Below, piece by piece: positions 34,459 to 43,407 of a stretch of 64,000 nt of DNA. The stretch is taken from contig NZ_CP132938.1 of NCBI RefSeq assembly GCF_040358255.1, positions 4,588,001-4,652,000 of the forward strand, in the 5' to 3' direction. The number at the start of each line of letters is the position of its first letter. The stretch's first letter is position 1. The notes under the pieces are model-generated. The model saw only the letters and a program-made list of their open reading frames with translations. It was not told the DNA's origin and ran no database searches. The DNA comes from Tunturibacter gelidoferens. GTDB taxonomy: Bacteria; Acidobacteriota; Terriglobia; Terriglobales; Acidobacteriaceae. Position numbers and translations under genes: made by a program.

Positions 34459-34797
34459 ATGATCGACGAAGCCACCTTCCGCCGCGAATCCGACCGCGCC
34501 CTCGAATCCCTCAAACAGTCCCTCATCTCCGCCGAGGACGACGATGCGGGCTTCGAGTTCGAAGACAACAACGGCGTCATGAACATCATCTTCGAGAACG
34601 GCTCCAGCAAGTTCGTCATCACTCCCAACACCCCCATCCGCCAGGTCTGGATCTCGGCCCAGGCCACCAGCTACAAGCTCGACTGGGCGGAAGCCACCAG
34701 TACCTTCACCTTCACCAAGACCGGAGAAGATCTCAAGACCCTCACCCAGCGCCTCCTCCGCGAGCACCTCAAAGACCCCGCCATCACCCTCCCCTGA
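34459..34797 (+). CDS. cyaY: Frataxin-like protein CyaY
   Basis: A 112-residue product with the frataxin fold: an N-terminal acidic helix (TFRRESDRALESLKQSLISAEDDDAGFEFEDNNG) that supplies the iron-binding Asp/Glu cluster, then beta strands GVMNIIFENGSSKFVITPNTPIRQVWISAQATSYKLDW, matching the VNKQTP...QIWLSSP.. GPKRYDW core of frataxins. It is believed to regulate iron supply to iron-sulfur cluster assembly on IscU. It lies ten bases after crcB; no isc or suf gene is next to it. Confidence 0.88.
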   Translation: MIDEATFRRESDRALESLKQSLISAEDDDAGFEFEDNNGVMNIIFENGSSKFVITPNTPIRQVWISAQATSYKLDWAEATSTFTFTKTGEDLKTLTQRLLREHLKDPAITLP

Positions 34798-34844
34798 CCA
34801 CCAACAACACCCCTGCCTTCACCTATCCAACCTCAACAATCGAA

Positions 34845-34871
34845 GCCGCGAACAGTCTCATCGTTCGCGGC
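34845..34871. terminator. Perfect 9-bp hairpin after cyaY
   Basis: GCCGCGAAC (34845-34853) and GTTCGCGGC (34863-34871) with a nine-base loop AGTCTCATC, about 48 bases after the cyaY stop. No T tract follows. It may be a terminator core or a REP-type palindrome; the loop resembles part of the dispersed repeat at 35874. Confidence 0.5.
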
Positions 34872-35066
34872 ACAGGCGAGTGCTCAGCCTCCACGCCACA
34901 CGATCCCGTTTTCCTTAAACGGAAAGCGGTGCCCACCCGCAACAAAAAAATGAACTTCAAAGCGCAAACCGTATTAAGCTAAAACCCTACGCGGCCATCC
35001 GGCCAACTGGCATACAAAACAACTAACGAGTTTCGCTCCCAGACCAGGGAGGATGGGATAGCCATC

Positions 35067-35852
35067 ATGACGCCGAAGCTGTCCGTAGCGATCATTACGC
35101 TCAACGAAGAGGCCAACCTGGCCCGTACCCTCGCTAGCGTCCAATTCGCCGACGAGATCGTCGTTGTGGACTCCGGCTCTACCGACCGCACCCTCGAGAT
35201 CGCCGCATCCTTCAAGGCCAAACTCTTCCTCGAACCCTGGCAGGGCTTCGCCGCCCAGAAAAACTTCGCCATCGAGCGTTGCACCGGCACCTGGATCCTC
35301 TCCCTCGACGCCGACGAAGCCCTCACCCCCGAGCTGCAGGCCGAGATCAGCGCTCTCCTCGCCGCCTCTCCCTCCGCCGACGCCTACCTCCTCCGTCGTC
35401 GCAATCTCTTCCTCGGCCGCTGGATCCGCCACGGCGGCTTCTATCCCGATCCCCACCTCCGCCTCTTCCGCCGCCACTCCGCCAACTTCGCTCCTCCCGC
35501 CCGCTTCACCGACCGTCCCGTCCACGAGACCATCGCACTCGATGGCGTCACCGAGACCCTCAAACACGACATCGTCCACCACGCCTACCCAACCCTCGAG
35601 AGCTACATCGAAAGCCTCAACCGCTACAGCACCCTCGGTGCGCAGACCGTCATCGAAAAGGGCCACACCAGCTACTCACGCCTTGCCCTCCTTCACAACG
35701 TCCTCGTCCTCCCCCTCCTCACCTTCTTCCGAAACTATCTTCTCCGCCTCGGCTTCCTCGATGGCCGCGAAGGCCTCCTGCTCCACCTCTACCACTCCAC
35801 CTACACCAGCTGGCAGTACGCCAAAGCCTGGCAGACCGCCCGCAGGTCCTGA
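35067..35852 (+). CDS. Family 2 glycosyltransferase (WaaE/KdtX-like)
   Basis: A 261-residue GT-A fold enzyme. LSVAIITLNEEANLARTLASVQFADEIVVVDSGSTDRT at the N-terminus is the nucleotide-sugar site; LSLDADEAL is the DxD metal-binding motif; a RHGGFYPDPHLRLFRR stretch and HDIVHHAY toward the middle are typical of the heptosyl/glucosyl transferase group acting on lipopolysaccharide cores. The C-terminal part has hydrophobic helices (FFRNYLLRLGFLDG) that may contact the membrane. ATG has GGAGG upstream. Probably adds a sugar to a lipid-linked or LPS acceptor; the acceptor is not known. Confidence 0.9.
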   Translation: MTPKLSVAIITLNEEANLARTLASVQFADEIVVVDSGSTDRTLEIAASFKAKLFLEPWQGFAAQKNFAIERCTGTWILSLDADEALTPELQAEISALLAASPSADAYLLRRRNLFLGRWIRHGGFYPDPHLRLFRRHSANFAPPARFTDRPVHETIALDGVTETLKHDIVHHAYPTLESYIESLNRYSTLGAQTVIEKGHTSYSRLALLHNVLVLPLLTFFRNYLLRLGFLDGREGLLLHLYHSTYTSWQYAKAWQTARRS

Positions 35853-35873
35853 CCTACTTCCTCAAGAAATGTA

Positions 35874-36007
35874 ATCGTCATTTCGACCGAAGCAGTCACA
35901 GTCTCATCGTGAACCGCGCAGTGGATTGCGGCCACATCTCTCAGTTGCAGCGAACCGATGCATTCTACGGTATCCGTCAAGACCCCGCATTTGTCTTTGC
36001 CGTTGCT
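35874..36007. repeat. Dispersed REP-like repeat, copy 2
   Basis: Direct-orientation partner of 2295-2426. The GCGCAGTGGATTGCGG core of almost 50 bases is unchanged and GGTATCCGTCAAGACCCCGC is identical, with scattered substitutions elsewhere. It fills the gap between the glycosyltransferase and the metalloprotease. Confidence 0.88.
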
Positions 36008-36039
36008 CTTGTCTTGCCCCTCTGGTGTAAAACAAAACC

Positions 36040-38616
36040 ATGCCCAAACGCATGACCCTGGCCCTCCTCGCCATCTCCCCAACGCTATATGCCACGCTTC
36101 CGGTTACAATCTCCGCGCAAACCATCGCTGCCAAAACCACCGGCATGAAGCACCTCGACGGCTACCTCCCGCTCGACTGGGACGCCAAAGCCGGCAAGCT
36201 CTATCTCGAGATCCCCCACCTCGACGCCAACGGCCACAGCCCCGACCTCCTCTACACCCACTCCCTCCCCTACGGCACCGGCTCCAACGACCTCGGCCTC
36301 GACCGCGGCCAGATCTCCGAAGGCCGGATCCTCCACTTCGAGCGCACCGGCCCCAAGCTTCTCCTCGTAGAACCCAACCAGCACTTCCGCTCCACCTCCA
36401 CCGACCCGCTCGAGCAGCTAGCCGTCCGCCAGTCCTTCCCAGAGTCCATCCTCTACGGCTTCAAAGTCGAGGCCGAAGACCCCAACGGCGCAGTCCTCAT
36501 CGACGCAACCGACTTCTACCTCCGCGACGCCCACGGTGTAGCCGAGACCCTCACCACCACCAAGCAAGGCACCTACAAGCTCGACCCCACCCGCTCCACC
36601 ATTGCCCTCGACGCCACCAAAGCCTTCCCCAAAAACACCGAAGTAGAATCCATCCTCACCTTCACCACCGACGCCCCCTCGAAAGGAGAGTTCGTCGCCA
36701 ACGTCACCCCTGACCCCCACGCCCTCACCCTCCGCGAGCACCAGTCCTTCATCGAACTCCCCGGCCCCGGCTTCACGCCCCGCCGCTTCGATCCCCGCGC
36801 CGGCTACTTCCCCACCAGCTATCGCGACTACGCAGCTCCGTTAGGCGCACCGCTCGATCAGGACTTCATCATCCGCCACCGCCTCCTCAAAAAAGATCCC
36901 GCCTGCACCCACGCCTGCGAAGCCGTAACCCCCATCCAGTACTACGTCGACCGCGGCGCCGCTGAACCCATCCGCACCGCGCTCCTCGAAGGCGCACGTT
37001 GGTGGGATCAAGCCTTCCAGGCCGCAGGCTGGGCCAAGGGCACCTTCCGCGTCGACATCCTCCCCGCCGACGCCGACCCCATGGACATCCGCTACAACAT
37101 CATCCAGTGGGTCCACCGCTACACCCGCGGCTGGAGTTACGGCTCAGCAGTAGTCGACCCCCGCACCGGCGAGATCCTCAAAGGCAACGTAACCCTCGGC
37201 TCCCTCCGCAGCCGCCAGGACTACCTCATCGCCGAAGCCCTCCTCAGCCCCTACAGGGAATTCGAACGAGGTCCCGGATTTACACCGATTCCGGGTGCCC
37301 CACTTGGGACGTGGAATCGCACAACCGCAAATCCTCAAAAGAATCCCGAAACCGATCCGATGCTCCAAATGGCCCTGGCCCGCACCCGCCAGTTAGCCGC
37401 GCACGAGACCGGCCACACCCTCGGCCTCGCCCACAATTTCGCCGCCAGCTCCTTCCCCCACACCCCCGAAGAGTCCGTCTCCGTCATGGACTACCCCCAC
37501 CCCTACATCACGCTCAACAAAGAAGGCATCCCCACCCTCGCCCAAAGCTACGCCGTCAACATCGGCGTCTGGGACAAGGTCACCATCGACTACGGCTACC
37601 GCGAATTTGATAGCAATAAACATCCCAACGAAGACCCAGCCGCCCTCAACGCCATCCTCGAAGCCAGCGAGAAGACCGGCCTCCTCTACATCACCGACGA
37701 AGACGCCCGCCCCCGCGGCGGCGCACACCCCCACGCCCACCTCTGGGACAACGGCACCGACCCCGCCGACGAACTCGACCGCATCCTAACCATCCGCACC
37801 GCCGCCCTAGCCCGCTTCGGCGAAGACGCCATCACCACCGGCACACCCATGGCGCAGCTCGAAGACACACTCGTCCCCCTCTATCTCCTCCACCGCTACC
37901 AAACCGAAGCCACCATCAAAGAGATCGGCGGCCTCGACTACCGCTACAACCTCCGCGGCGACAACCAACCCGCCCCCGAGATCGTCCCCTCCGCCGAACA
38001 GAAGAAAGCCCTTACCGCCGTCCTCAAAACCCTCTCCCCCGAAACCCTCACCCTCCCCGAATCTCTCCTCAAAATCCTCCCCCCACGCCCTCCCGGCCTG
38101 CCACGCACACGCGAGTCCTTCCCCTCCGAGACCGGCCTCACATTCGACCCCGTCGCCACCGCCGAGTCCGCCGCCGACCTCACCCTCAACGTCCTCCTCG
38201 ACCCCGCCCGCGCCTCACGCCTCGTCCAGTACCACATGCGCCTCGCCGACGCCCCCTCCCTCCGCGGCGTCCTCGAAGCCATCTCCAAAACCACCGCCGA
38301 GCGACCCGAAGGCGGCCACACCATGTCCTCCGAAGTAGAGCGAGCCGTAGAGTTCCGCGCCCTCGAAGCCATGCTCTCTCTCGCCGTCAACCCGCAAGCC
38401 TCCACGCAGGCCCGAGCCATCGCCCGCTCTCACCTCAACGACCTCCTCAAGCAGTGGACCACCGCCGCCCCACTCCCCGACACCGCCGAAGCCATCCACC
38501 GCGCCGCCCTCATCGACCGCATCAACGACTTCAACCGCGACCCGGAAAAGTTCATCCCCGCCAAGCCCATCGAAGCCCCACCCGGCATGCCGATCGGCAC
38601 CGCCGACGACCTCTAG
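36040..38616 (+). CDS. Zinc-dependent metalloprotease, DUF4953/DUF5117 type
   Basis: An 858-residue protein with a cleavable signal peptide (LALLAISPTLYATLPVTISAQ). A zincin active site HETGHTLGLAH starts at residue 455 and is followed by SVMDYPHPY, a methionine turn as in metzincins. The N-terminal region (DUF5117/5118-like) has KLYLEIPHLDANGHSPDLLY and a GQISEGRILHFERTGPKLLLVEPN stretch that are characteristic; the C-terminal DUF4953-like part includes an all-helical segment. Exported members of this group are found across acidobacteria and Bacteroidetes; substrates are unknown. Stands alone, starting just after a dispersed repeat. Confidence 0.9.
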   Translation: MPKRMTLALLAISPTLYATLPVTISAQTIAAKTTGMKHLDGYLPLDWDAKAGKLYLEIPHLDANGHSPDLLYTHSLPYGTGSNDLGLDRGQISEGRILHFERTGPKLLLVEPNQHFRSTSTDPLEQLAVRQSFPESILYGFKVEAEDPNGAVLIDATDFYLRDAHGVAETLTTTKQGTYKLDPTRSTIALDATKAFPKNTEVESILTFTTDAPSKGEFVANVTPDPHALTLREHQSFIELPGPGFTPRRFDPRAGYFPTSYRDYAAPLGAPLDQDFIIRHRLLKKDPACTHACEAVTPIQYYVDRGAAEPIRTALLEGARWWDQAFQAAGWAKGTFRVDILPADADPMDIRYNIIQWVHRYTRGWSYGSAVVDPRTGEILKGNVTLGSLRSRQDYLIAEALLSPYREFERGPGFTPIPGAPLGTWNRTTANPQKNPETDPMLQMALARTRQLAAHETGHTLGLAHNFAASSFPHTPEESVSVMDYPHPYITLNKEGIPTLAQSYAVNIGVWDKVTIDYGYREFDSNKHPNEDPAALNAILEASEKTGLLYITDEDARPRGGAHPHAHLWDNGTDPADELDRILTIRTAALARFGEDAITTGTPMAQLEDTLVPLYLLHRYQTEATIKEIGGLDYRYNLRGDNQPAPEIVPSAEQKKALTAVLKTLSPETLTLPESLLKILPPRPPGLPRTRESFPSETGLTFDPVATAESAADLTLNVLLDPARASRLVQYHMRLADAPSLRGVLEAISKTTAERPEGGHTMSSEVERAVEFRALEAMLSLAVNPQASTQARAIARSHLNDLLKQWTTAAPLPDTAEAIHRAALIDRINDFNRDPEKFIPAKPIEAPPGMPIGTADDL

Positions 38617-38659
38617 TACCAAACTCAAAATCGCGGTAACCTCACAACAACCCGCCGCT

Positions 38660-38757
38660 CAGAATGCCGTCATTCTGGGCGAAGCGAAGAATCCCTGTAT
38701 TTTGCATCTGCCGTTGCCTGTTCTTTTGTTGTCATCCCGCAGGGATCTGCTGTTGTT
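38660..38757. repeat. REP-like sequence upstream of the DUF3800 gene
   Basis: Contains a perfect 7-bp inverted repeat CAGAATG/CATTCTG (38660-38677) overlapping the module GTCATTCTGGGCGAAGCGAAGAATC, a diverged relative of the GTCATCCTGAGCGCAGCGAAGGATC module at 51905 and 52510, and a second partial GTCATCCCGCAGGGATC. Lies between the metalloprotease and the DUF3800 gene. Confidence 0.65.
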
Positions 38758-38783
38758 CTTGTCTCTAGGTACACCAGGACCTC

Positions 38784-39560
38784 ATGCTTTATCAGTGTTT
38801 TCTTGATGACAGCAAGGATAAGCATCAAGAGTTTGCTTACGTTTGCGCTGGTTTTTATGCTCGAAAGGAGGATTGGGAAGCCTTTTATACGGCTTGGAAC
38901 AATCAGCTAAAGGCCGAAGGTATTACTTACTTCAAAACCAGCGAATTCAAATGGCTGACTAAAGAATTTCAGCGTTTTAGGATACTGCCCGAGCCCTATG
39001 GGAGACAGGCTGCAACCCTAGTGCGCGAACGGCTGATTGATCTCGCAATGCATAGCAAGGGAATCAGGGGGATTGGAGTATCGATTCCGGTATCCGTATA
39101 CAACGAGCTAAGAGAATTGCCCCTAGCCTCCGAATTCTTCACAGAAAACATATACAAGTTTGCCTTCGAAAGCCTGTTGTTCAAGCTGTCGAGCATGCTA
39201 GCTCCCCACACCGTCGCATTTGTGCATGACGAGGGAGACGATTTCAATGAACTGCATGACGTCTACATGGCCTTCAAGACAGCCAATCATGAAACAGTAA
39301 AGTGGCTGGGGCCATTTTTGCCGCTCGACGATAAGATACATGCCCCACTCCAGATCGCAGACATTCTTGCTAACAGCGTGATGGGGAAGCATAGCGACAT
39401 GTTGAAAGGAAGAGAAGTAAATCCCTTAGAGGTGGAGTTCATTCAGCAGTCAGAGTTTTTCACGTTCACCAAAGAGTTTGGGCTAGCCGTTATGAAGGTT
39501 AATTATCAGGAGAGAGGCATACCCCTTCCTGACTATTTGGAATCCATTGTGGTTCCATAG
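38784..39560 (+). CDS. DUF3800 domain protein
   Basis: A 258-residue protein of the DUF3800 family. The family has a ribonuclease-H-like core with acidic residues: an N-terminal FLDDSKD pair of Asp, a central VAFVHDEGDDFNE acidic strand, and a C-terminal PLQIADILANSV helix carrying an Asp, in the expected order. DUF3800 genes are often found in accessory regions and near defence genes. The base composition here is visibly AT-richer than the neighbours, suggesting transfer. Followed 12 bases later by a small gene of unknown role. Function not established. Confidence 0.85.
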   Translation: MLYQCFLDDSKDKHQEFAYVCAGFYARKEDWEAFYTAWNNQLKAEGITYFKTSEFKWLTKEFQRFRILPEPYGRQAATLVRERLIDLAMHSKGIRGIGVSIPVSVYNELRELPLASEFFTENIYKFAFESLLFKLSSMLAPHTVAFVHDEGDDFNELHDVYMAFKTANHETVKWLGPFLPLDDKIHAPLQIADILANSVMGKHSDMLKGREVNPLEVEFIQQSEFFTFTKEFGLAVMKVNYQERGIPLPDYLESIVVP

Positions 39561-39572
39561 AAATATGAGATT

Positions 39573-39770
39573 ATGGCTGGCATGGCAGACTTCGAAACAG
39601 CTACACAAAATCTTCAAGAGAATTTGCACCTACTGAATGGAAATCAGAATCCAGAGGCCCTTGCGCTGTGGAACATAAGTAATGCTCTACTAGTTGTTTG
39701 CGACTCTCTTCAGGAAGAGAGTCGGAGAATTCGGCGGATTGAGTCCGACATAAAGCGACCCACCCGGTAG
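39573..39770 (+). CDS. Small protein of unknown function next to DUF3800
   Basis: A 65-residue acidic/polar protein beginning MAGMADFETATQNLQENL, mostly helical by composition, with Glu/Arg-rich C-terminus (LQEESRRIRRIESD). It begins 12 bases after the DUF3800 stop, shares its AT-richer composition and probably its transcript. No family recognised. The ribosome-binding site is weak (GAGATT). It could be a genuine partner or a chance frame. Confidence 0.45.
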   Translation: MAGMADFETATQNLQENLHLLNGNQNPEALALWNISNALLVVCDSLQEESRRIRRIESDIKRPTR

Positions 39771-39962
39771 CCGTGAATGGCAGTGAGGATTCTTTCTCAG
39801 TAGGTTCATTTTGCATCGGTTTCTCCTTACTTGACATCAGGGGACATTTACCTTTACAGACACCACCCTGTCACAACTAGCAGAAACCAAAGTACTTCCC
39901 TGCAAGAAACCCCCAGTGGGGAGTGCCCCACCCAGCCACCCGCCAGATATACTCACTCCTCG

Positions 39963-40382
39963 ATGACCAAACCGCCTCCAATCCGCGTTCTAGTCGCAAA
40001 ACCCGGCCTCGACGGCCACGACCGCGGCGCAAAAATCATCGCCCGCGCCCTGCGCGACGCCGGCATGGAGGTCATCTACACCGGCCTCCGACAAACCCCC
40101 GAGATGATCGTCTCGGCCGCTATCCAGGAGGACGTCGACTGCATCGGCCTCTCCATCCTCTCCGGCGCCCACAACGTCATCGTTCCCCGCATCACAGCCC
40201 TGCTCCGCGAACAGAAAGCCGAAGACATCCTCCTCGTCCTGGGAGGCACCATCCCCGACGAGGATCAGCCGAAATTAAAAGAAAACGGCGTCTCGGCCAT
40301 CTTCGGACCGGGAACGCCGCTTGAAACCACCATCACCTTCATCCGCGAAAACGTAAAGCCTCGCGGTCTACTCCTCAGCTGA
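39963..40382 (+). CDS. B12-binding subunit of methylmalonyl-CoA mutase type
   Basis: A 139-residue stand-alone cobalamin-binding domain: IRVLVAKPGLDGHDRGAKII contains DxHxxG, whose His replaces the lower cobalt ligand; GLSILSGAH is the SxL motif, and LVLGGTIP the GG motif. This matches the C-terminal domain of methylmalonyl-CoA mutase, present as a separate small subunit in many bacteria. It is needed for isomerisation of methylmalonyl-CoA to succinyl-CoA, but the large catalytic subunit is not in the window. The ATG at 39963 starts the domain; the frame extends further upstream without protein character. The stop directly abuts the end of the convergent SDR gene. Confidence 0.92.
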   Translation: MTKPPPIRVLVAKPGLDGHDRGAKIIARALRDAGMEVIYTGLRQTPEMIVSAAIQEDVDCIGLSILSGAHNVIVPRITALLREQKAEDILLVLGGTIPDEDQPKLKENGVSAIFGPGTPLETTITFIRENVKPRGLLLS

Positions 40383-41120
40383 CTACCAGGGCAGCGGCTT
40401 TCCAAGATGGAGAAACTCTCCATTCGGCCCGCTATCCTGCAACGTCGCCAGCTCCACCGAGGTCTTGGCGCCGGTCTCAATGTCAAGCTGCGCGCCCTCG
40501 CCGCCCATCTCCGTCTTGACCCAACCTGGGTGCGCCGAGTTCACCTTGATCTTCGTATCTTTCAACTCATGCGCAAGGTGAATCGTAAACGAGTTCAGCG
40601 CCGCTTTCGAAGCGTCATAAGCAAACGTCTTCGCATCGTAGATAAACGACCCCGGCGTAGCGTGCAGCGTATTCGAGCCCAGAATGCTCGAAAGATTCAC
40701 AATCCGCCCACCCAGACTCTTCTTCAACAGAGGCAGCAGCGCCTGAGTCAGCCCCACCACGGCAAAAAAATTCGTGTTGAACGTCTTCTGCAGAAGGTCC
40801 TTCGAGGTCTTGGTGGTCTCGTTGCCTTTACGGCCATCGAGCATGATGCCTGCATTGTTCACCAGAATATCGAGATGACCGTAATCTCTCTCGATCAACT
40901 TCGCGACCTCAGCATAGTCCGCTGAGTTATCCACATCGAGCTTCACCGCACGCGCTTCGACGCCGTCCTTCTTCAGCTCGGTCACGGCAGCGTCGCCTTT
41001 GGCCACATCGCGAACGCCAATCAGCACAGTAATCCCGAGCTTCCCAAGCTGCCGCGCCGTCTCCAGACCAATTCCCTTATTTCCACCCGTAATCAGCGCA
41101 ACCTTTTTGTCAGTACTCAT
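40383..41120 (-). CDS. Short-chain dehydrogenase/reductase
   Basis: A 245-residue classical SDR with cofactor motif TGGNKGIG (residues 11-18), NNAGIM, catalytic Ser in NLSSILG, and the YxxxK motif in YDASKAALN. It resembles the carbonyl-reductase group (TGGNKGIGLE start, HPGWVKTEMGG end). NADPH-dependent reduction or oxidation of a carbonyl; substrate unknown. It is the last gene of the leucine-degradation operon, 37 bases after the thioesterase. Confidence 0.9.
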   Translation of the reverse strand: MSTDKKVALITGGNKGIGLETARQLGKLGITVLIGVRDVAKGDAAVTELKKDGVEARAVKLDVDNSADYAEVAKLIERDYGHLDILVNNAGIMLDGRKGNETTKTSKDLLQKTFNTNFFAVVGLTQALLPLLKKSLGGRIVNLSSILGSNTLHATPGSFIYDAKTFAYDASKAALNSFTIHLAHELKDTKIKVNSAHPGWVKTEMGGEGAQLDIETGAKTSVELATLQDSGPNGEFLHLGKPLPW

Positions 41121-41157
41121 CCAACCTCACCTCATCACAGATCTGACTGCAAACCAC

Positions 41158-41607
41158 TTACTCATGGGATGCGTGTGACGCCAGATAAGCCGCAAAACGT
41201 TCCGCATACCTTGGCGGCAAGCACATCTTCTTCATATTCTTGCCCACCACAACATGCACCGTCTCCCCCTCGCACAGCAACGCGCCATCGGCAATCCGCA
41301 ACACCTTGTAGCGAAATTTAATCACCGCCCCACGAGCGGCCGTCAACCTCGTCTCGACCATTAGCTCATCGTCATACCTGGCCGGCGCACGGTATCGCAC
41401 ATGCACCTCCACCACCGCGATCCCGCAACCCTCTTCCGCCTCCATTCGCTTGTAGTCCAACCCCATACTGCGGATCAACTCCACCCGCCCCACCTCAAAC
41501 CAGATCAGGTAGTTCGAGTGATACACCACGCCCATCTGGTCGGTCTCGGCATACCGTACCCGCACCCGAGCCTCCCCAACACGCTTCTCTGCGACAACTT
41601 CGATCAT
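41158..41607 (-). CDS. YbgC-like acyl-CoA thioesterase
   Basis: A 149-residue hot-dog fold thioesterase: RVRYAETDQMGVVYHSNYLIWFEVGR carries the catalytic Asp of the 4HBT/YbgC family (Y-A-E-T-D-Q-M-G), and the remaining strands fit. Hydrolyses acyl-CoA; could release CoA from intermediates of leucine breakdown. It lies between the enoyl-CoA hydratase and SDR genes in the same operon. Confidence 0.92.
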   Translation of the reverse strand: MIEVVAEKRVGEARVRVRYAETDQMGVVYHSNYLIWFEVGRVELIRSMGLDYKRMEAEEGCGIAVVEVHVRYRAPARYDDELMVETRLTAARGAVIKFRYKVLRIADGALLCEGETVHVVVGKNMKKMCLPPRYAERFAAYLASHASHE

Positions 41608-41686
41608 CCAGACAGTCTACCTAATCTGAACCACGATTCAGATCGATCTGCCTCCGGGTCGCAGCAGCTACACCTTCCCGCAATGA

Positions 41687-42469
41687 TCAACCCCTGCCCC
41701 AAACCGGCTTCCTCTTCTCCAAAAACGCCGCCACACCTTCGCGAAAATCATGCGTCCCTCTGGCCTCCGCATTCGCCGCCAGTGCCTCCGCAATCGCCGC
41801 ATTCAACCACGGCTTATTCTGAGCCCTCAGCAGCCGCTTCGTTGCCGCCATCGCCTCCGGACTGTTTGCCCGCAACATCCCCACCAGCTCCAGCGTCCGC
41901 GCCGTCAGCTTCTCCGCGTCGACAACCTCATTCACCAACCCCAGCCGCTGCGCCTCTTCGCTGGTAAAGATCCGCCCCGTCAGCAGCAGATCGCGCGCCG
42001 CCTTCTCTCCAATCTGCAAGACAAGAAAAGCCGACACGACCGCCGGCACAAATCCGATCTTCACCTCCGTGTACCCGAACTTCGCACCCGGCACCGCCAG
42101 TGTAAAGTCGCACATCGTCGCCAGCCCGGTCCCACCCGCAATCGCAGCTCCGTGCACCGCCGCAATCGTCGGCTTCGGAAGTTCGTACAACGTTCGAAAC
42201 AGCCGCGCAATCCGCTCCGCATCTGCAGTATGTTCCACAGCGGACTTGTCGTTCATCCCCTGCAGCGCGCTCAAATCCAACCCAGCACAAAACGCCTCCC
42301 CTGCGCCCGCGAACACCACAACGCTGCAGTCGCTCGCGGCAGCCTCCTCCATCGCCGCAATCAACTCCTGCTGCATCTCGGGCGTCATCGCATTGCGCCG
42401 TTCCGGACGATTCAGAGTGATCATCCGAACTCCATCCACATCCGTAACTAGAATCGTTACATAACTCAC
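41687..42469 (-). CDS. Enoyl-CoA hydratase, probable methylglutaconyl-CoA hydratase
   Basis: A 260-residue crotonase-fold protein. Oxyanion-hole segments AFCAGLDL (after GAGE) and HGAAIAGGTGLATMCDFTLA, then a catalytic Glu in KFGYTEVKIGFVPAVVS. The genomic setting between an acyl-CoA carboxylase beta subunit and HMG-CoA lyase points to hydration of 3-methylglutaconyl-CoA, step four of leucine degradation. This substrate is an inference from context. Confidence 0.9.
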   Translation of the reverse strand: MSYVTILVTDVDGVRMITLNRPERRNAMTPEMQQELIAAMEEAAASDCSVVVFAGAGEAFCAGLDLSALQGMNDKSAVEHTADAERIARLFRTLYELPKPTIAAVHGAAIAGGTGLATMCDFTLAVPGAKFGYTEVKIGFVPAVVSAFLVLQIGEKAARDLLLTGRIFTSEEAQRLGLVNEVVDAEKLTARTLELVGMLRANSPEAMAATKRLLRAQNKPWLNAAIAEALAANAEARGTHDFREGVAAFLEKRKPVWGRG

Positions 42470-42534
42470 AAAAAGCCTCCTAACTCTGTCCTCCGCCAGC
42501 CCAGCTAACTCGCTGATCAGCTGACTCGCTGCTC

Positions 42535-43407
42535 TTACTGCACTCTCTCACCATATTTCCGAGAGATCTCCGCACTCGCCGCCAGCAACCCATCCAACGG
42601 CCGCAGCGGCTCCAACTCCGCCCCCAGCCCCTTCAACTCCGCCAGCAGCACCTCGGTCGCGACATTCCCCACCAGCGCATCCTGCGCAAACGGGCATCCA
42701 CCCAGGCCGCCAATCGCCGCATCGAACCGCCTGCACCCCGCCTCGTACGCCGCGCGAATCTTCTCCGCCGCCTGGTCCGGCCTCGCATGCAGATGCACGC
42801 CAATCTCAATACCCTCATGCACTGCCAGAACATCCGCCACCAGATCGCTCACCTGTTTCGGCGTCGCCAGTCCCACCGTATCCGCCAACGAGATCTGCGT
42901 CACCCCGTTATCGACCAGCAGATCGCAAGCCGCGACCACCTCGTCGATGTCCCAAGCCTCCCCATAAGGATTCCCAAACGCCATCGAGATATAAGCCACC
43001 ACATCCATCCCTGCCTTGTACGCCAGCGTGCCGATCTTCTCCAACTCTTCCAGCGCATCCTCTGGCGTCTGCCCCTGATTCCTCTGCAAAAACGTCGGCG
43101 ACACCGAATAAGGAAACCCCAACGTCTGCACGCTTCCCGTCTTCACCGCCCGCTCAGCACCCTTCGCATTCACCACGATCCCGATAATCTCCACATCATC
43201 CGGCGGATCCAGATACTCCAACACCAGCTCCGAGTCCGCCATCTGCGGCACCGCCGACCGCGAAACAAAGCTCACCGCATCGATATGCTTGAACCCCGCC
43301 GCAATCAACACCCGCAGATAGTCCGCCTTCACCTCCGCCGGCATATTCTTCGGCAGCCCCTGCCAAGCATCCCGCGGACATTCAATAATCTTCACTATTT
43401 CGTTCAT
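42535..43407 (-). CDS. mvaB: Hydroxymethylglutaryl-CoA lyase
   Basis: A 290-residue TIM-barrel lyase that splits HMG-CoA into acetoacetate and acetyl-CoA, ending leucine degradation. Evidence: IIECPRDAWQGL at the first strand (E-x-P-R-D in place of the usual V-G-P-R-D), FKHIDAVSFVSRSAVPQMADSE, the metal-binding GVHLHARPD, and the signature GLGGCPFAQDALVGNVATE with the catalytic Cys. ATG overlaps the upstream small membrane protein stop by ATGA. Confidence 0.94.
   Translation of the reverse strand: MNEIVKIIECPRDAWQGLPKNMPAEVKADYLRVLIAAGFKHIDAVSFVSRSAVPQMADSELVLEYLDPPDDVEIIGIVVNAKGAERAVKTGSVQTLGFPYSVSPTFLQRNQGQTPEDALEELEKIGTLAYKAGMDVVAYISMAFGNPYGEAWDIDEVVAACDLLVDNGVTQISLADTVGLATPKQVSDLVADVLAVHEGIEIGVHLHARPDQAAEKIRAAYEAGCRRFDAAIGGLGGCPFAQDALVGNVATEVLLAELKGLGAELEPLRPLDGLLAASAEISRKYGERVQ

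Noticed and set aside
34906..34922. Second hairpin CCGTTT/AAACGG after cyaY as terminator
   Set aside because: Only six pairs and no T tract; too weak to call.
39963..40382. Complete methylmalonyl-CoA mutase
   Set aside because: Only the ~140-residue cobalamin-binding domain is encoded; no TIM-barrel domain lies upstream or downstream.
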